From Pseudomonadota bacterium (lineage in GTDB: Bacteria > Pseudomonadota > Gammaproteobacteria > Steroidobacterales > Steroidobacteraceae): 64,000 nt of DNA. The notes beneath the pieces are model-generated. The model was not told the origin of the DNA. It was given only the letters and a program-made list of their open reading frames with translations, and did not search any database. A program made the translations under genes and the position numbers. The first letter of the stretch is position 1. Each line of letters starts with the position of its first letter. The stretch is from assembly GCA_018241505.1 (NCBI GenBank), contig JAFEDS010000014.1:1-64000 (forward strand). The letters are read 5' to 3'. Shown piece after piece: positions 35,859 through 44,100 of this stretch.

Positions 35859-37028
35859 CTACGCAATGAGCGCCCGCAGGCTCGCGAGGTCCGCGTAGCG
35901 CGTTGGAATGTCGCGACGGTCGGCCGCCGTCCGCAGGTCTCTGAGCATCTCCAACGCCCGCAGGAGCACTGACAACGGCGGCCCACTGGCCGTGACTCCC
36001 ACCAGGTGCCGCGTTTCCATTTCCTGCGCCGGTTCCTCAATGAACCGCTTGACGAGCGTGTCATGATGCTGCGCGGCCGTTTGCCCGAACAAGTCACACA
36101 CTTCGAGATACGCCCGGGCGTTCTGCTGGAACCACTCCGCCTTGGCATGTTCCGGCGCCAGCGCCAGCAACTCATCCAACAGGCTGGTGCGCATCATGCA
36201 ATCGCGCAGCCGGGCCTGATCGGACGGCAGCATGAACAACATCTTGTCCATCAGAAGCTGCGCGTAGTACGGGTTGTTGGCCCGGCACAGTCCCAGCAGC
36301 AGGTCGATTTCATTGATGCCGGAGAAGTCGCCGGCGTTCGCGCCGCGATATTCCTGCCGCCCTACCCTGTAGGGTTTGTAGTAAGGGCGCACCGAGTAGA
36401 AGAATCTCTGCACATCGAGCTGCTCGAACAGCCTGGCATTGAACCGGATGACATCTCTCAACGCGTCCTTCGCCGTCTCAAACAGGACATCCGCCACGGG
36501 ACTGGACACGCCCAGGAAGGAAATCCGGATCAGCGCGTCCGCCACGCGCTGCAACGACAGGATGCCGCGGGTGTTTTCATCAATGAAGAGGAACTCGTCC
36601 GGGAGTGAGGTGAAGCTTTTGCGGAGGCCTGCTTCGGCCTTGTTGTGTGTGGCCAGGTGAGCTGTTGCGAATCGGGGCGCCATGCCGAGCGACGAGCCCA
36701 CGTGAAGCGCAAGTGACGAGGCCTCAACAAACGGTGACCGTTCCTCTCGTAGTGGATTGGTCAGCTCGTGGCGCCGGAGTGCCCCGAGGTACATCCCGAC
36801 GCTCCCCAGAACACCGAATGCATTGTCGAATCCGTCGCCGGTATTGCCTTCGGCGAGCAACGCGACCACGTGCACGTGCCCCTCGTCGCGTAGCGTTGCC
36901 TTCAAAGATTCGCCACACCCCTCCACCTGCGCCCGGTCCGCCTGGGCGAAATACAGATTTTCGAGCTCGGTGTTCAGCTCAACGAAGGCGGTCCGGATCC
37001 AACGATCAAAACGTTCTGAGTTGTTCAT
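35859..37028 (-). CDS. PrnB-family protein (monodechloroaminopyrrolnitrin synthase-like, DUF1864)
   Basis: A 389-residue, mostly helical soluble protein. It resembles PrnB, the haem enzyme that rearranges 7-chlorotryptophan in pyrrolnitrin synthesis and has the tryptophan/indoleamine 2,3-dioxygenase fold. Shared patterns are VGMYLGALRRH, SLPDEF, and FYSVRPYYKPYRVGRQEYRG followed by a hydrophobic helix. A candidate axial haem ligand is H322 (QHHDTL), close to the position I recall for PrnB (His 313). No halogenase or other prn gene is nearby, so the reaction is unknown. Start ATG 37028 has no clear SD; the frame is open 20 codons further up. Confidence 0.75.
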   Translation of the reverse strand: MNNSERFDRWIRTAFVELNTELENLYFAQADRAQVEGCGESLKATLRDEGHVHVVALLAEGNTGDGFDNAFGVLGSVGMYLGALRRHELTNPLREERSPFVEASSLALHVGSSLGMAPRFATAHLATHNKAEAGLRKSFTSLPDEFLFIDENTRGILSLQRVADALIRISFLGVSSPVADVLFETAKDALRDVIRFNARLFEQLDVQRFFYSVRPYYKPYRVGRQEYRGANAGDFSGINEIDLLLGLCRANNPYYAQLLMDKMLFMLPSDQARLRDCMMRTSLLDELLALAPEHAKAEWFQQNARAYLEVCDLFGQTAAQHHDTLVKRFIEEPAQEMETRHLVGVTASGPPLSVLLRALEMLRDLRTAADRRDIPTRYADLASLRALIA

Positions 37029-37255
37029 ACGCGCATTTTGGGGTGGCGGACGCAGAACATTGTTTCGCCCGCGCGTGTGGGGGTGCAAGGTGCAGAACGG
37101 GTGGCATCCGCCGGCGCCGGTTGGAAGCAGATCGTACTATCGGCGCGCGGGTGGGTTGCGGGTGACGGGCGCCAAGGCCGGGCGCGCGGATCGGCGCTTG
37201 CGCGAGGCGGCGGGCGCTTGCGCGGGGCCGGCGGCGCCACACCGCGGCATCAGCG
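37029..37255. other. GC-rich gap without a gene
   Basis: This 227-bp stretch between the end of selO and the start of the PrnB-family gene is the longest gene-free stretch in the window. It is very GC-rich and rich in short CG repeats. It must contain the promoter of the PrnB-family gene, but I see no convincing -35/-10 pair and no terminator with a T run. Confidence 0.4.
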
Positions 37256-38854
37256 CTACGAGCTGCAGGACAACGCCGAGCACCCTGCCCTGTGGCGCGC
37301 CCACTCGGGGCGGCGCTGCGCCAGGTCCTCATGCTCCGGCTGCTCGTCGTATGGCCGCGAGAGCACGCTCAGCAGCCGCTCAATCAACGACACGTCCCCC
37401 TGCGCCGCCGCATCAATTGCGAGCTGGGCCTGGTAATTGCGCAGCACATATTTGGGGTTGGCGCGGTTCATACGGGCAATACGCTCATCCGCCGGCATTG
37501 CCTCGACCTGCAACCTGCCCTCGTACTGTCCGAGCCACTTCACCAATCGTGCGCGATGGGTTTCCGACGGCTCTCCGTCCACGTAAAACGCAGCAACCAA
37601 CGGTTCGATATTCGAGGCCGACGCGCGGGCCAAGCCCCTGAAAAACAGGGTCATGTCGGTTTCAGTCTGCTGCAACACCCCGAACAGCTCCCGCACCAAC
37701 TCTTCGTCCCCTGGGCGATCCAATGTGGTCAGCCCGAGCTTCTGCGCCAACATCCCACGCCAGGTCCGGGTGAACGCATCCGCATAGACCTCGAGCCCAT
37801 GCTCGAGCGCCGGCACGGACTCAATCAGCGGATTGAGCGCGTTGGCCAACCGAGCCAGGTTCCAGGAAGCAATGTCAGGCTGGCGCCCGTATGCATAGCG
37901 CCGCCCGGGCAGATCCGTTGTGTTAGGTGTCCAGGCCGGGTCGTAACCCTCGAGCCAACCATACGGACCGTAATCGATTGTCAGGCCCAGAATCGACATG
38001 TTGTCGGTGTTCATGACGCCGTGAACAAATCCAACTCGCATCCAGTGCGCCAGCATCACCGCCGTGCGCCGGCAGATTTCCGCAAACCACCGCGCATACA
38101 CCTCAGGCGACGGGGTACCGAGATCGCGGAAATGCTGGGTGATAATGTAGTCGGCCAGTCGCTGCAGGGACTCGTTTTCCTCGCGACTGGCGTGGATCTC
38201 GAAGTTTCCGAAGCGCACAAAGGATGGCGCCACGCGGCAGACGACCGCACCCTGCTCGGGTTGCGGATCGCCGTTGTAGAACATATCCCGCACCACGGTA
38301 TCGCCAGTGGCCACGAGGCTCAGGGCGCGGGTGGTCGGCACACCGAGAAAGTGCATGGCCTCGCTGCACAGGAATTCACGGACCGAAGAGCGAAGCACCG
38401 CCCGACCGTCCGCCGTGCGGGAGTACGGCGTGGGCCCCGCTCCCTTCAATTGCAGCTCCCAGCGTCCACCGGATGGGGTCAGCTCGCCGAGCGTGATTGC
38501 GCGGCCGTCACCCAGTTGACCCGCCCAATGACCGAACTGGTGACCGCCATAGCGGGCGGCATAAGGGCGCATGGTGGGAGCCAACCGATTCCCGCCTAGA
38601 ATTTCAACGGCGGCTTGGGTCGGACGTGAGAGGCCGAGCAAGGCCGCGCAGTCATCGGACCATGCGAGCAGGCGGGGTGCCGATACGGTCGTCGGCGTCA
38701 CGTGAGAGTAGGCGGCCGAGGCGACCTGTCTTACGAAATTCCGGCCCTCGGGGTCGGCCGGCAAGCTCCTGGTAAAGCTGTCGTCAAACTCGAGCGTTGT
38801 GAGATCAGCGGCGGCGGAACGACCGGCCGGCGTGCTGGGCAAAGTGGGTGGCAT
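37256..38854 (-). CDS. selO: Protein adenylyltransferase SelO (YdiU family)
   Basis: A 532-residue pseudokinase-fold enzyme that transfers AMP from ATP to Ser/Thr/Tyr of target proteins and is linked to redox stress. Motifs are YGGHQFGHWAGQLGDGRAI, ELQLKGAGPTPYSR, HGVMNTDNMSILG and DYGPYGWLEGYDP. The C-terminus ends GCSALSCSS, where animal SelO proteins have selenocysteine in place of the second Cys, so this is the Cys form. ATG 38854 has AGGG 7 bases upstream. Its start lies inside the end of a small upstream reading frame. Confidence 0.93.
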   Translation of the reverse strand: MPPTLPSTPAGRSAAADLTTLEFDDSFTRSLPADPEGRNFVRQVASAAYSHVTPTTVSAPRLLAWSDDCAALLGLSRPTQAAVEILGGNRLAPTMRPYAARYGGHQFGHWAGQLGDGRAITLGELTPSGGRWELQLKGAGPTPYSRTADGRAVLRSSVREFLCSEAMHFLGVPTTRALSLVATGDTVVRDMFYNGDPQPEQGAVVCRVAPSFVRFGNFEIHASREENESLQRLADYIITQHFRDLGTPSPEVYARWFAEICRRTAVMLAHWMRVGFVHGVMNTDNMSILGLTIDYGPYGWLEGYDPAWTPNTTDLPGRRYAYGRQPDIASWNLARLANALNPLIESVPALEHGLEVYADAFTRTWRGMLAQKLGLTTLDRPGDEELVRELFGVLQQTETDMTLFFRGLARASASNIEPLVAAFYVDGEPSETHRARLVKWLGQYEGRLQVEAMPADERIARMNRANPKYVLRNYQAQLAIDAAAQGDVSLIERLLSVLSRPYDEQPEHEDLAQRRPEWARHRAGCSALSCSS

Positions 38855-39044
38855 GCCGCAACCCTAACCCGAAGTCTTCGGCGAGGCCATGGCCGTTGCC
38901 GGAGGCTGTGGACGCAGTATCAGTCGCTGCCTCATCGGACTCATCCACAACGTCGCGCGCAATGCCCACGGACGCGCGAATCGCAATGGCCACAATGGCC
39001 AGCAGAGCAAAGAGCAGCACACTCGTCAGCATCAGATGCGTCAT
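38805..39044 (-). CDS. Small single-helix membrane protein (hypothetical)
   Basis: A 79-codon frame with one N-terminal helix (TSVLLFALLAIVAIAIRA) and a polar tail ending in GRSFRRR. ATG 39044 has GGAG 8 bases upstream, a good SD. Its last 50 bases overlap the start of selO. I do not recognise a family. The SD and the well-formed membrane segment favour a real gene; the large overlap argues against. Confidence 0.45.
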   Translation of the reverse strand: MTHLMLTSVLLFALLAIVAIAIRASVGIARDVVDESDEAATDTASTASGNGHGLAEDFGLGLRHATHFAQHAGRSFRRR

Positions 39045-39095
39045 CTCATCGGCTCCAAAAGTCGCTCTTTGGAGACGGTAGCAAGATGCGGACCT

Positions 39096-40898
39096 TCAAT
39101 GGTTGTCGCGCGGGACCCCGAAGGCCTGGTCGATCTTCTGGTATTTCTCCGTTCCTTCCAGGATCGCACCGGTGCCCAGGGGACCCACGATCCGGCGTTG
39201 AATTTCCTGCCAGGGCGTCTGCGAGGCCGGGTATTTATAGCCCCCCGCCGCCTGCAATGCGGCACGGCGGTGCTCGAGCTCTTCAGCCGAAATCAACATG
39301 TCGGCTGTGCCCTTGCGCAGGTCGATCCGCACCCGGTCGCCTGTGCGCAGCAGCGCGAGGTTTCCGTCAGCCGCCGCCTCGGGCGATGCATTCAGGATTG
39401 AGGGGGAGCCCGAGGTGCCGGACTGACGGCCGTCACCGATACAAGGCAATGCGGTAATTCCCTGTTTAATCAGGTAGGCCGGCGGGCGCATGTTGACCAC
39501 TTCGGCCGCGCCCGGATATCCCACCGGCCCCGCGCCGCGCATGAACAGAATGTCGCGCGGTGTAATTTCCAGTGCCGGGTCGTCGATTTTTGCGTGGTAG
39601 TCCTCAGGACCATCAAACACAACCGCACGGCCCTCGAACGCCTCCGGGTCCTTCGGGTCCGACAGGTAGCGGCTGCGGAATTCCGCGGAAATGACGCTGG
39701 TCTTCATGATCGCGGATTCAAACAGATTGCCCCGCATCACAATGAAACCCGCATCGCGCTTGAGTGGATTGGCGAACGGGCGGATGACCTCCGGAAGCGC
39801 AATCGCAGCCTTGGCACAATTTTCGCCAAGGGTGTGCCCGTTGACCGTCAGCGCCGCCTCGCGAATGAGCCCCTGCTTCATCAGCTCGCCGACCACCGCC
39901 GGCACGCCGCCGGCGTGATAGTAATCCTCACCCAGGTACTCACCCGCCGGCTGCAGATTCACGAGCAGCGGGACGCGGTGACCGTAGGTCTGCCAATCCT
40001 CGAGACTGAGCTCGACACCCAGGTGCCGCGCGATGGCGCCAAGGTGAATGGGCGCGTTGGTCGAGCCGCCAATGGCGGAATTCACCACTATGGCGTTGAT
40101 GAAGGCATCGCGCGTCATGATGGCTGAAGGCCGTACATCCTCGCGCACCAGCTCAACGATCCGCTTGCCCGTCTCATAGGCAACATGCTGGCGCTGCCGA
40201 TACGGCGCCGGAATTGCCGCGGAGCCGGGCAACTGCATGCCGAGCGCTTCCGCCAGCGAGTTCATGGTCGTGGCAGTACCCATCGTGTTGCAGTAGCCGG
40301 TCGAGGGGGTCGAAGAAGCCACCAACTCGAGAAAGCCCGCGTAGTCGATCTCGCCCGCGGCCATCATCTGCCGCGCTTTCCATATTATGGTGCCTGAGCC
40401 GGTGCGCTCGCCCCGGTGCCAGCCGTTGAGCATCGGGCCGACGGACAGGGCAATGGCGGGAATATCAACAGTCGCCGCGGCCATGAGACATGCGGGCGTG
40501 GTCTTGTCGCAACCGATCGTGAGCACGACGCCATCCAGGGGGTAGCCGTACAGCACTTCCACGAGACCCAGATACGCCAGATTTCTGTCGAGTCCGGCCG
40601 TCGGGCGCTTGCCCGTCTCCTGGATCGGATGCACAGGGAACTCGATCGCAATGCCACCGGCCTCACGAATTCCCTCACGCACCCGCTGAGCGAGTACAAT
40701 GTGGTGGCGATTGCAGGGCGACAGGTCACTGCCGGTTTGAGCGATGCCGATGATGGGTTTGCCGGATTGCAACTCTTCGCGCGTCAGGCCGTAATTCAGA
40801 TAGCGCTCAATGTAGAGCGCGGTCATATCGGGATTACCGGGATTGTCGAACCACGCGCGCGAACGTAACCGCCGGCGGCCGGCTTTCTTCTCTGTCAT
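39096..40898 (-). CDS. IlvD/Edd-family sugar-acid dehydratase (xylonate/arabinonate type)
   Basis: A 600-residue iron-sulfur dehydratase. It looks very close to D-xylonate dehydratase of Caulobacter: [11 protein letters not shown] near the start, then [20 protein letters not shown]. The three cluster cysteines are C62, C130 (IGCDKTTP, with the likely modified Lys 132) and C202 ([13 protein letters not shown]). [20 protein letters not shown] is the catalytic Ser region. It would make a 2-keto-3-deoxy acid from a pentonate or related sugar acid. No other pentose genes are nearby. A clear promoter and inverted repeats precede it. Confidence 0.88.
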   Translation of the reverse strand: MTEKKAGRRRLRSRAWFDNPGNPDMTALYIERYLNYGLTREELQSGKPIIGIAQTGSDLSPCNRHHIVLAQRVREGIREAGGIAIEFPVHPIQETGKRPTAGLDRNLAYLGLVEVLYGYPLDGVVLTIGCDKTTPACLMAAATVDIPAIALSVGPMLNGWHRGERTGSGTIIWKARQMMAAGEIDYAGFLELVASSTPSTGYCNTMGTATTMNSLAEALGMQLPGSAAIPAPYRQRQHVAYETGKRIVELVREDVRPSAIMTRDAFINAIVVNSAIGGSTNAPIHLGAIARHLGVELSLEDWQTYGHRVPLLVNLQPAGEYLGEDYYHAGGVPAVVGELMKQGLIREAALTVNGHTLGENCAKAAIALPEVIRPFANPLKRDAGFIVMRGNLFESAIMKTSVISAEFRSRYLSDPKDPEAFEGRAVVFDGPEDYHAKIDDPALEITPRDILFMRGAGPVGYPGAAEVVNMRPPAYLIKQGITALPCIGDGRQSGTSGSPSILNASPEAAADGNLALLRTGDRVRIDLRKGTADMLISAEELEHRRAALQAAGGYKYPASQTPWQEIQRRIVGPLGTGAILEGTEKYQKIDQAFGVPRDNH

Positions 40899-40910
40899 GA
40901 ACCTGCCTCA

Positions 40911-40964
40911 ATGATTGATCATATTATATACCGCAGCCGCAGGGACTCGTAGGAGCTTTCCTAC
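40911..40964 (-). promoter_or_regulatory. Promoter and two operator-like inverted repeats of the dehydratase gene
   Basis: On the minus strand a perfect TATAAT lies at 40928-40923, 24 bases before the ATG, in an AT-rich island. ATGAT-N2-ATCAT (40911-40922) lies at the expected transcription start. GTAGGA-N4-TCCTAC (40949-40964) lies at the expected -35, where no good -35 hexamer is seen. Positions suggest repression or activation by a dimeric regulator that is not encoded nearby. Confidence 0.5.
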
Positions 40965-41051
40965 AGCGCGGTGGGATTGAGCTCCATTGTTGGGGCACTT
41001 GTGTTGAGCCATTCTCGAACCTCGGCCGGATGTGCCGAATTGAGGGGATTT

Positions 41052-41309
41052 ATGGCCCGCGAAGTTGCAATTACACGGTTTCCAGGGACTGAATCGCCGT
41101 CCGCAACGCCCGTCCGAGCGACGCCCGTTGTGAAAGGGAATTTTCTGCGACCCCTCTACCTCGTTCCACACAGGCTGACCCCCGCGGAGCGCCATCGGCG
41201 CATCTGCGATCTCGCGTACCGTCGCGCTGAGTTGCGCAACTTCGAACCCGGCCACGAGCAGGAAGATTGGCTCGAGGCTGAGCGCGAGGTTGACGCCGGA
41301 CGTTTCTGA
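41052..41309 (+). CDS. DUF2934-domain protein
   Basis: An 85-residue soluble protein. The C-terminal half, ICDLAYRRAELRNFEPG then EDWLEAEREV, matches the small DUF2934 family (pattern I-x-x-x-AY ... W-x-x-AE-x-E). Its role is unknown. ATG 41052 follows GAGGGG (41042-41047). It is divergent from the dehydratase gene. Confidence 0.65.
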   Translation: MAREVAITRFPGTESPSATPVRATPVVKGNFLRPLYLVPHRLTPAERHRRICDLAYRRAELRNFEPGHEQEDWLEAEREVDAGRF

Positions 41310-41408
41310 CGACGCGGCGGCTCGCGGCCGCCGCGGCTCCCGGCCGGGAACTTTCGCTGAAGCTCACCCGTTAGATTCTCACGACACTATAACTACGGGA
41401 GAGTGACG

Positions 41409-41804
41409 ATGATTCGTGCCGGAACGATTCTGACTCTGACAGCCATTGCGATGTTGGGCCTGACAGCGTGCAATGAAGCGAAGTCACCGGACAAGGTGCA
41501 GGAGAATGTGGCCAAGGCCACCGACCAGGCTTCGGAAAATGACGCCAAGGCTGCCGACAAGTTGGCCAAGGCCGATGCCAGCGCCGACAAGACTGTTGGC
41601 GATGCGCAGGCCAAGGCCGATGAGAAAACCACCGATGCCGCCGGCGATGCCGTCATCACCCAGGCGGAAGGCGACCACAAAGTAGCCATCGCACAATGTG
41701 AATCCCTTTCGGGCCAGGCCCAGAAGGATTGCAAGAAGCAGGCGGACGATCAGTTGGATGCGGTCAAGGCCAAAGTCAAACAACTGAAGAAGGATGCGGG
41801 TTGA
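41409..41804 (+). CDS. Small lysine/alanine-rich lipoprotein (hypothetical)
   Basis: A 131-residue lipoprotein: signal sequence with lipobox LTAC (Cys 21), then a charged, Ala/Lys/Asp-rich, probably coiled-coil helix with repeats such as AKATDQASENDAKAADK and DASADKTVGDAQAKADEK. Two cysteines (QCESLSGQAQKDCKK) could form a disulfide. ATG 41409 has GGGAG 7 bases upstream. Its last 29 bases overlap the end of the convergent helicase gene. Such proteins are often envelope-stress lipoproteins, but no function can be claimed. Confidence 0.75.
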   Translation: MIRAGTILTLTAIAMLGLTACNEAKSPDKVQENVAKATDQASENDAKAADKLAKADASADKTVGDAQAKADEKTTDAAGDAVITQAEGDHKVAIAQCESLSGQAQKDCKKQADDQLDAVKAKVKQLKKDAG

Positions 41805-44100
41805 TAGCCCACCACTGCGGCAGCAGTTTGCGCACCTTGGAGTGTGTGAACCGGTCGTCGATCAGGTAGAGCACGCCGCGGTCCGTTGTCGTTCGAATGA
41901 CACGGCCCGCGGCCTGCACCACTTTCTGAATGCCCGGATACAGATAGGTGTACTCATAACCTGAGCCGAACCGGGTATCCATGCGGCGTTGCATCTCTTC
42001 GTTGACCGCATTGACCTGGGGTAACCCCAGGGTCGCCACAAAGGCGCCCACCAGCCGCGAACCCGGCAGATCCACACCTTCCGCGAACGCCCCACCCAAC
42101 ACTGCGAATCCGACTCCTGCGCCCTCCGGAACGAAGCGCGATAGAAACGCTTCGCGGTCGGGCTCGCTCATGCCCGAATGTTGGCGCCACGTGGGAATGC
42201 TGGGGTATCGCTCGGTGAACAGCGCTGCGACGCCCTCGAGATATTCGAAGCTGCTGAGAAATACCAGGTAGTTTCCCGGTTGCGCGGCGAATTGCCTGGC
42301 CATCAGGTCAGCGATGGGTGCCAGGGAGCGGGCGCGGTCCTTGAACCGGGTGGAGATGGAGCGCACCAGGCGCACGGCCAATTGCTCGGGCCGAAACGGC
42401 GATTGCACATCGAGATAGCCGCACGAGCCGGGTAGACCGAGGATGTCGCGGAAGAACTCGTGGGGGGCCAGGGTCGCGGAAAACAACACCGCGGATTGCG
42501 CGCCGCTGAAACGGGGCGCCAGGAACCGTCCCGGCACCAGGTTCCTCAGACATAACACCGACTGCTCGCGACCCGATCGGGTCATTTCAAACAGTGTGCT
42601 GGAATCGTATTCCGCTGCCAGCCGTGCAAAGCTCAGCGCATCGAAGAAAAATGCCTGCAATGCCTCGTTCTGCGCGCTATGGCTGCTCAGGTAGTCCACC
42701 AGAGTGGCAATCAGTCTGTTGAGTGTTGTCAGTAGCGCTTCAGGAGGCTCATCGTAGATTCGATGCGGCTCTGGCTGCGCGGCATTCATTTCGCTCCAGA
42801 TCCGGCGCACGGGCTCAAAGGCCGCGGGCAGCACATCGCGGACGGCATTGAACGAGTCGAAGTCGAGCGAAGCGGTGTACATCGCGCGCGCCCGCTCCAC
42901 CAGGTTGTGAGCCTCGTCGACGAGCAGGCAAACGCGCCATTCGTGGGTGACGGTCCAGCCGAACAGCATGGCGCTTCGATCAAAGTAGTAGTTGTAGTCA
43001 CCCACTACAACATCACTCCATCGTGCCAACTCCTGTCCCAGGTAGTAGGGACAGAGTTGGTGGCGCTGCGCTACCTGGCGGACGGCGTCCTGGTCGAGGA
43101 AGGCGATGCGAATCGCCTCGGCACGTGCCGCGGGCAGGCGGTCATAGAAACCCCGCGCCAGGGGGCAGACGGCGCCGTCACACGGGAGGCCGGGGTTTTC
43201 GCAGGCTTTGCCGCGGGCGACCAGCTCGACTATTCGCACTGGCAAGGTTGCATTGGGAGGCTGGAGGCGTTTCAGGGCGTCCAGGGCCAGCTTGCGTTGG
43301 GAGGTTTTGGCGACCAGGTAGAAGAGTTTGTCCAAGGAGGTGGGGGGCGCCTGGGGTGCGCTGGGCGTGTTGGGGCCGCCGGGTGCGTGGGGCGTGGGGG
43401 CTGCGCTGGGCCCAACCGCCCCCATCGCCTTCAGTGCGGGGAACAACGTCCCCACCGTCTTGCCTATGCCGGTAGGTGCCTGGGCCAGAAGCGCCCCTCC
43501 CGTCCTGATGCGCCTGTACACAGCACGGGACAACTCGTGCTGCCCGCCATGAAACTCCGCGAAGGGAAAACGCAATTCGCTGAGCGCGGCGTCGCGCTCC
43601 CCACGGTGCGCAGTCTCCAACTCCGCCCAACTCACAAACGACTCGCAATGACCCGCGAAGTGTTGTTCCAGTTCTCGCGACGGCCGCTCTTCCTCGAATA
43701 TCGTCTCGCGCTCGCTCGCCACATCAAAGTACACCAGGGCCAGCTTCACGCTCGCCAGGTTCTTCTGCTGGCACAGCAACCACCCGTAGATCCGAAGCTG
43801 CGCCCAGTGGAGCGCGCGGTGGTTCTCAGGCATCCGGCTGAGATCGCCGCGGTAGGTTTTGAATTCCTCGAGTCGGTTCTGCTCGGGGTCATAACCATCC
43901 GCGCGACCCCGAACGTGGAGCAGCCCATAGTCACCCGTCAATGTCAGTTCCGTCTGGAATGAGCTGCCCCGGCGCGCCGCGATCGTGCGGTGGCCGGCCA
44001 TTCCCTCCACGGCCGAGGGCGACGGGGTGAAGCGCATGTCGAGGTTGCCGCGCTTCGCCGTGAATTCGCACAAGGTGCGAACGGCGACTTCGTAGGTCAA
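41776..44100 (-). CDS. Rad3/DinG-type ATP-dependent DNA helicase (XPD-like)
   Basis: A 774-residue superfamily-2 helicase. Residues 1-170 include a PD-(D/E)XK-like region (LLHVRGRADGY, NRLEEFKTYRG). Walker A is APTGIGKTVG (208-217), the DEAH box is LLVDEAHNL, and the final motif is QAAGRVIRTTTDRG. Cysteines in CENPGLPCDGAVCPL and LCPYY could bind a 4Fe-4S cluster as in XPD. A Pro/Ala-rich insert lies at residues 228-255. Its ATG overlaps the stop of the FAN1-like nuclease gene by 4 bases, so they form a coupled repair pair. Confidence 0.88.
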   Translation of the reverse strand: MTYEVAVRTLCEFTAKRGNLDMRFTPSPSAVEGMAGHRTIAARRGSSFQTELTLTGDYGLLHVRGRADGYDPEQNRLEEFKTYRGDLSRMPENHRALHWAQLRIYGWLLCQQKNLASVKLALVYFDVASERETIFEEERPSRELEQHFAGHCESFVSWAELETAHRGERDAALSELRFPFAEFHGGQHELSRAVYRRIRTGGALLAQAPTGIGKTVGTLFPALKAMGAVGPSAAPTPHAPGGPNTPSAPQAPPTSLDKLFYLVAKTSQRKLALDALKRLQPPNATLPVRIVELVARGKACENPGLPCDGAVCPLARGFYDRLPAARAEAIRIAFLDQDAVRQVAQRHQLCPYYLGQELARWSDVVVGDYNYYFDRSAMLFGWTVTHEWRVCLLVDEAHNLVERARAMYTASLDFDSFNAVRDVLPAAFEPVRRIWSEMNAAQPEPHRIYDEPPEALLTTLNRLIATLVDYLSSHSAQNEALQAFFFDALSFARLAAEYDSSTLFEMTRSGREQSVLCLRNLVPGRFLAPRFSGAQSAVLFSATLAPHEFFRDILGLPGSCGYLDVQSPFRPEQLAVRLVRSISTRFKDRARSLAPIADLMARQFAAQPGNYLVFLSSFEYLEGVAALFTERYPSIPTWRQHSGMSEPDREAFLSRFVPEGAGVGFAVLGGAFAEGVDLPGSRLVGAFVATLGLPQVNAVNEEMQRRMDTRFGSGYEYTYLYPGIQKVVQAAGRVIRTTTDRGVLYLIDDRFTHSKVRKLLPQWWAINPHPSSVV

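Noticed and set aside
35859-37028. A pyrrolnitrin biosynthesis cluster
   Set aside because: Only a PrnB-like gene is present; no tryptophan halogenase, prnC-type halogenase or prnD-type oxygenase is in the window.
37292-38599. 435-codon open frame opposite selO
   Set aside because: It is a mirror of the selO coding frame with no motifs and no SD.
42763-43962. 399-codon open frame opposite the helicase gene
   Set aside because: It lies within a gene with intact helicase motifs, and its composition is that of a shadow frame.
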